From assembly GCA_030549775.1 (NCBI GenBank), contig CM060177.1:89170236-89234235 (forward strand): 64,000 nucleotides of DNA. The letters run 5' to 3'. The stretch is from Tamarix chinensis (Eukaryota > Streptophyta > Magnoliopsida > Caryophyllales > Tamaricaceae). Made by a program: the position numbers and the translations under genes. This document shows positions 59,186 to 64,000 of the stretch, piece after piece (within the stretch, counting starts at the first letter, position 1; each line of letters starts with the position of its first letter). A model generated the notes under the pieces. That model was not told the DNA's origin. It saw nothing but the letters and a program-made list of their open reading frames with translations, and did no database searches.

Positions 59186-62100
59186 TTTGTAATTCAAAGA
59201 GTTTTACAAATACAACCTAATGTTACACCTACTAAAAGAGAGAAAATTTTTAAGACTAAATGTAAAATAGGTGACATGGATTGTAGACTCATAATTTATA
59301 GTGGTTTATGTACAAATGTTGCTAGTGAAGCAATGGTTAAGAAACTTGTTTTAGAGGCTAATAATCATCCTAAACCCTATTCTTTACAATGGCTAAATAA
59401 AGATAAAGGAGCTAAAGTAAACAAAAGAACCTTAATCACATTTTCTATTAGATACTATCATGATGAAGTTCTATGTGATATTTTGCCTATGGATGCTTGT
59501 GGATTACTTTTAGGAAGACCATGGAAATATGATAGAAAATTAACTCATGATGGGGTAACTAATGAATATGTGGTGAAAAAAGAAAAGCAATTGTATAGAT
59601 TGACACCTTCTTTGTGTGATCATATGCCTTTAAGTGATGACAAAAAGAGATTATTTTTACATGAAAAAGGCTATGGAGAAATGCATGAAGAAGAAGGAGT
59701 TTGTTATGCTTTAGTCTCTAAAGATTCTAACCCTGAAAAGCAACAAATTGAAAATCCTAATCTAATTAAGTTGCTTGATGAGTATAATGATGTATGTCCT
59801 AATGATTTACCTCCTAGATTACCACCTAAAAGAGGTGTAGAACATGCCATCGATCTTGTTCCCGGTATGCCTATTCCAAATAAATCGGCTTATAGATGTA
59901 ACCCAGAGGAAGCTAAGGAATTACAGAAACAAATACATAAGCTTATAGATAAAGGATTTGTGAGAGAAATTATGAGTCCTTGTAGTGTTCCTACTTTACT
60001 AGTGCCTAAAAAAGATGGTACTTGGTGTATGTGTATAGATTCTAGGGCAGTGAATAACATTACTATCAAATATCGTTTTCCTATGCCTGGGTTAGATGAT
60101 ATGCTTGATGAACTTTGTGGTGCAAAAGTATTTTCCAAAATTGATTTGAGAAGTGGATATCATCAATTAAGGATTAGAGATGGAGACGAATGGAAAAATA
60201 CTTTTAAAACTAAATATGGTGTCTATGAGTGGATGGTTATGCCTTTTGGGTTATGTAATGCACCTAACTCATTTATGAGACTTATGAATGAAGTTATCCG
60301 ACCTTTCCTTGGTGATTTCATTGTTGTATATTTGGATGATATTCTTGTGTATAGAAAAAATAGTTATGATCACCTAGTGCATTTGAGGAAATTGTTTGAT
60401 AAGCTAAGAAAAGCTAAACTATATGGAAAACTTGAGAAATGTGATTTTATGCTTCCAAGTGTAGTTTTCCTAGGCTATATTATTAGTGGATAAGGTATTA
60501 AAGTAGATCCTAATAAGATTAAAGCTATTAAAGAATGGCCTATCCTCAAAAATGTTCATGATGTGAGATGTTTTCATGGATTATCTAGTTTCTATAGAAG
60601 ATTCATTAAGGATTTTTCTACTATAGCTATACCTATTACTCAACTCATGAAAAAGGGTAAATTTTATTGGGGACAAGAAGCTACTTAAGCCTTTGAAACC
60701 CTCAAAACTAAACTTTATCATGCCCCTATTCTATCCTTACCCAACTTTAATCTTCTTTTTGAAGTAACTTGTGATGCTAGTGGAGTTGTAATAGGAGGAG
60801 TACTTTTCCAGGAAAAGAAACCTATAGCATTCTTCTTTGAAAAGTTGAATGGAGCCAAACTTAACTATTTAACTTATGATAAGGAATTATTTGCTATCAT
60901 ACGGAGTCTAGAGACATGGAGTCATTATCTGAGACCAAAACCCTTTGTATTACATTCATATCAAGAGAGTTGAAAATACTTACATAGTCAAAAGAAAGTT
61001 AATTCGAGACATGCAAAATGGGTAAGTTTTTTTATAATCTTCTGTGGTCTCTGTCAAACATTTAGATGGAAAAGAAAATGTAGTCGCTGATGCTCTTTCT
61101 CGTAGGTCTATAGTACTTGTTATGATGGATACAAAAAATCTTAGGTTTTGAAATGATCAAAGACTTATATCCTAAAGATGAAGATTTTGAGAACATGTTT
61201 AGTGCATGTAAAGAAAGTGGATACCATGAAAATTATGTCATACAAGATGGATTTTTGTTTAGACTAAATAAACTTTGTATTCCTAGATCTAGTATTTCAG
61301 ACTTGCTAATCAAAGAAATACATGAAGGTAGCATTGCAGGACAATTTGGTATACATTAGACTATGGAATTATTACAAGAAATTTCTATTGGCCACGAATG
61401 GTTAAACATGTACAAGCCATGATAAGTAGATGTTCTACATGTAAAAAAGTAAGAGTTACTTTCATAAAGGCTTATACATACCTTTACATGTTCCTACCCA
61501 TGGGAAGGATAAGTATGGACTTTATCCTAGGGTTACTAAGAACACAACGTGGTAAAGATTACTAAGAACACAACGTTGAAAGATTTTCTATTCTAGCTGG
61601 TTTATTCCAGAATAAAATCGATGATGGCACGCATGTTGATGATGATTTGCATGTTGCTGATTTGTATGTTAAACTTCATGGTGTGCCTAAAAGCATAGTT
61701 TCAGATCGGGATGTTAATTTTATGAGTTATTTTTGTAAAAATTTATGGCATATGCATGGTACTAAATTGTTATTTAACACTTTGCATCACCCACAAACCG
61801 ACGGTCAAACTTAGGTGACTAATAGAACTCTTGGTACATTATTAAGTGGTTTAGTTAATAAAAGTACTGAAGATTGGGATGTTAAGTTAGCTTATGCAGA
61901 GTTCGCTTATAATCATATTCCATCTAGTACTACTCAAACTAGTCCGTTTGAGGTGGTGTATGGAGCGAATCCTCACATGCCTATTAATATGATTCATTTG
62001 AAAAAAGGTGAATTACAAAATTATGAAGCCAAAGATAAAGTAAATTTTTTTTTCAACAGCTTCATGAAAAAAATCAAAAATAACATTGAAAAAGCTAATG

Positions 62101-62360
62101 CCAAGTATAAAGCTCAAGCAAATAAGCATAGAAACCCTCATGTGTTTTCTCCTAGTGACTTAGTTTGGTTACATTTGCATAAAGAAAGATTTTCTAATTT
62201 ATGTAAAAGTAAACTAATGCCAAGAGCTGATGGACCATTTAAAATACTAAGAAAGTTTGGGGATAATACTTATAAACTTGAACTTCCAGATCATTATGAT
62301 GGAATTTTAAGAATTTTTAATGTTGGTGATTTGTCTCCTTATTATTCTGATGAAAATTAG
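59186..62360 (+). pseudogene. Pol of Gypsy element 2 (protease, RT, RNase H, integrase)
   Basis: Protease at 59270-59560: the catalytic aspartate motif reads YSGLCTN, so the Asp is Tyr. RT, in the open stretch 59276-60493, has [33 protein letters not shown] and an intact YLDDILVY. RNase H near 60700-60970 has VTCDASG and YDKELFAI. Stops fall at about 60491, 60687 and 60974, and a shift near 61030. The integrase zinc region is broken near 61360-61450; MDFILGLL and IVSDRDVNF keep two catalytic aspartates, but the codon for the catalytic glutamate after HHPQTDGQT is TAG (61812-61814). The C-terminus (PRADGPFKIL, FNVGDLSPYYSD) ends at 62360 without a chromodomain. The copy cannot be autonomous. 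Confidence 0.88.
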
Positions 62361-62380
62361 AGGGCAAATTATTCTCAACT

Positions 62381-62389
62381 TGGGGAGAA
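62381..62389 (+). other. Polypurine tract of Gypsy element 2
   Basis: TGGGGAGAA immediately before the 3' LTR, the expected plus-strand primer position. Confidence 0.75.
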
Positions 62390-63211
62390 TGATGCAGGAG
62401 CATCTAATGATTCTCATATTCATATTGATTCTCAAGGTAAGGAAGAATTATATTTCTTAATATTGGAGACTATCATATTAAATATTCTTGATAATTTGTC
62501 TATGCTTGGTGTTGAAAACAATTCAAGTTGTTCTTGCAGGTGTGTTACGTATTTGCAAGAAGAAGATGTTAATACACCTTAAATTGTACAAGTATTAAAA
62601 GCATGCAAGACTATGGCATACATGGGATGATACTTTACAACAAGAAGATATGGTGATGATTATCATTAGTTGTATTAACTTGTTGTAAACCCTTAGTGTA
62701 TTTTATGTAAGTTAGGGTTTGATGGAATTTCATGTATGTATCATAGTTAATTGTATGGATTTGTAATGTTAGTCATTAATATCACTTAGACAATGATATT
62801 GTGATTAACATTAGGTATTCAATTAGGATAATGGGCTTGAATTAAGGTAGGAACCGATTGGTTAAGCTTAAGGGTGCCGATTACTTCCTCCTTATATACA
62901 CCCTTGTACGTGCCTAAATGAAAAGAAGAATAGACAATTTTTTTAACAAGACATCAACCAACCAATCCGTGTTTAATCCTCTCTTTGGAGTCTCCTTTGA
63001 TCAATGAAAGCTCGGGGCATTCCTTCCTCCATTGTCCTCCTTCATTCGAACTTGAAATCATCTTCAATCTTGGAATAAGCCTTCCAGGTCATAGCATTTG
63101 TATCAATTTAATCAACATTAAACCAAGTATTCCTGCTACATAATTTCATGATTGACACAACCAAACAATAGCAACCGATCCAACTCTTCCCTCCACTTTG
63201 ATTACACATCA
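62390..63211 (+). repeat. 3' LTR of Gypsy element 2
   Basis: Starts TGATGCAGGAGCATC and ends TTGATTACACATCA; 822 bp like the 5' LTR, with two small compensating indels near 62938 and 63033. Confidence 0.9.
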
Positions 63212-63216
63212 CAAGC

Positions 63217-63650
63217 AGTGGCTCAACACTAGGAAAATGTGATGATTAGTATCCTCTTTATTATTGTGTATATAATATTTGACGCTAGAGCATCACATTC
63301 CTGTATATTCTCTGATTATGTGAGTAAGAATAGGTTGATGAGTTTTGATTGCATATCTTCTTTTATTATCTTAACCTATGGTGATGTGTTGCATTATTCT
63401 AAGTTGTATCCTAGAGTACCCCTTATAATTTATTGGTACCGAACTTATAGTAAACTTTATAGAGCTCGACTTGTGTGAGTTTGACATCATCTTGGGTTTG
63501 GTTGGGGAAATACAAAGCACAATTAGATTGTGCACAAAAAAAGGTGACATTGACGGGACCTAAGGGGTCATGGTATTGTATTAGAGTTGTAGGCTAAAAC
63601 CCACGACTCATATTGTGTCTACTATGAGATTGGGGTCACTAGTGGGGCAG
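63217..63650 (+). pseudogene. Protease region of the outer Tekay-like Gypsy element
   Basis: Continues the element interrupted at 56312. An open frame (63239-63478) contains IIFDARASHSCIFSDYVSKN, matching the aspartic-protease start of Gypsy elements (normally FDSGASHSFIS), with the DSG triad changed to DAR. A shift later, VDIILGLVG and VTLTGPKG follow, matching the FDIILGMDWL and VTLxGPxG region. It is cut at 63654 by another LTR. Together with gag at 49840-50677 it shows that one element was split by two insertions. Confidence 0.7.
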
Positions 63651-63653
63651 GGA

Positions 63654-64000
63654 TGAAATACCCCAAAACCCTAATTTAGAAAATTATATTAAAATAGGAA
63701 TTTATTAGGAAAATTAAATAAATAAATAATTTTATTAAAATAAGGGGAATATTTAAGGCAAAATCAAGAGGAAAATAATAAAGAATTTAATTAGGGAAGA
63801 TTAGGGTATTTTGCTAATTAAAATAGAATTTAAAAAAATTACCCCAAAATATCCTAAATTAATAGAAAAAGGATTTTAATCATTATTTTACTAATTTTTA
63901 TTATTTTTAAATATTTAAAAATATTAAAATATTCTAAATACCTTGACCAACCCATTTTTTCTTTTCCCTTTTCCCTTTTTCTTTTCTCTTTTCCTCCTGC
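63654..64000 (+). mobile_element. Start of another long-family LTR (copy E), incomplete
   Basis: Begins TGAAATACCCCAAAACCC. It then shares AAGGCAAAATCAAGAGG, TTTGCTAATTAAAATAGAA and the start of a pyrimidine-rich block with copy B (11364 onward). It runs out of the window. Confidence 0.75.

Larger units (their letters stand above)
56313..63211 (+). mobile_element. Complete Ty3/Gypsy LTR retrotransposon (element 2)
   Basis: A 6899-bp element with two 822-bp LTRs, a primer-binding site, gag, protease, RT, RNase H, integrase and a polypurine tract in standard Gypsy order. The target duplication CAAGC is perfect at 56308-56312 and 63212-63216. The LTRs differ at roughly 45 positions by eye (about 5 percent), so the insertion is not recent. 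Coding regions carry several stops and frameshifts. It split the outer Tekay-like element between gag and protease. No chromodomain follows integrase; the clade is not resolved. Confidence 0.92.

Overview
This is nuclear DNA of a flowering plant with a large, retrotransposon-rich genome. The evidence is spliced exons of an F-box/LRR/FBD protein (a plant-specific architecture), Ty3/Gypsy and Ty1/Copia relics, plant-type LINE, CACTA and hAT elements, and AT-rich repeats throughout. I cannot name the species. I see no tRNA, rRNA, CRISPR or bacterial-type gene.

The only credible host gene is on the + strand, split into three exons over 19.4 kb: exon 1 at 19884-21032, exon 2 at 30767-30937 and exon 3 at 38934-39266. 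All junctions are phase 0 with GT/AG ends, predicting about 550 residues: an acidic N-terminus, an F-box, LRR-like repeats and a C-terminal FBD domain. Two short upstream ORFs, one of them a bare start-stop ATGTGA, precede its ATG. Both introns (9.7 and 8.0 kb) are filled with transposons.

Left flank (1-18983): a LINE fragment with ORF1 and endonuclease but no reverse transcriptase; a decayed long LTR ending at 8340; a promoter-like block with duplicated upstream sequence near 9.2-9.5 kb; then an antisense solo LTR (10097-18983) split by a sense solo LTR of the same family (11364-16256, perfect 5-bp target duplication).

Intron 1 holds a third long LTR (22192-30525). It is itself interrupted by a small MITE and by a 4-kb hAT-like element lacking transposase, which carries further MITE and LINE pieces. 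Intron 2 holds a Copia gag-pol relic with a MITE in its gag, another MITE, and the chromodomain tail plus LTR of a chromovirus just ahead of exon 3.

Right flank (39267-64000): an antisense LINE 3' end, one end of a CACTA element, then a deep nest. An old Gypsy element (LTR end and primer-binding site near 49.28 kb, gag 49.84-50.68 kb, protease 63.2-63.6 kb) is split by a solo LTR (50683-56229, target duplication AGGGT), which holds a 1001-bp antisense solo LTR (51283-52283, target duplication CTACC). A structurally complete but mutated Gypsy element (56313-63211, target duplication CAAGC, two 822-bp LTRs) splits the outer element again. Another LTR of the long family begins at 63654 and leaves the window.

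The most distinctive observations are a very-long-LTR family (about 4-5 kb each) present here only as LTRs and carrying a conserved hairpin and a repeated CCAC...GTGG motif, and a highly structured MITE family built of CGGT/CGATAT repeats with CATACAAT ends. I did not find a convincing new enzymatic or defence system.
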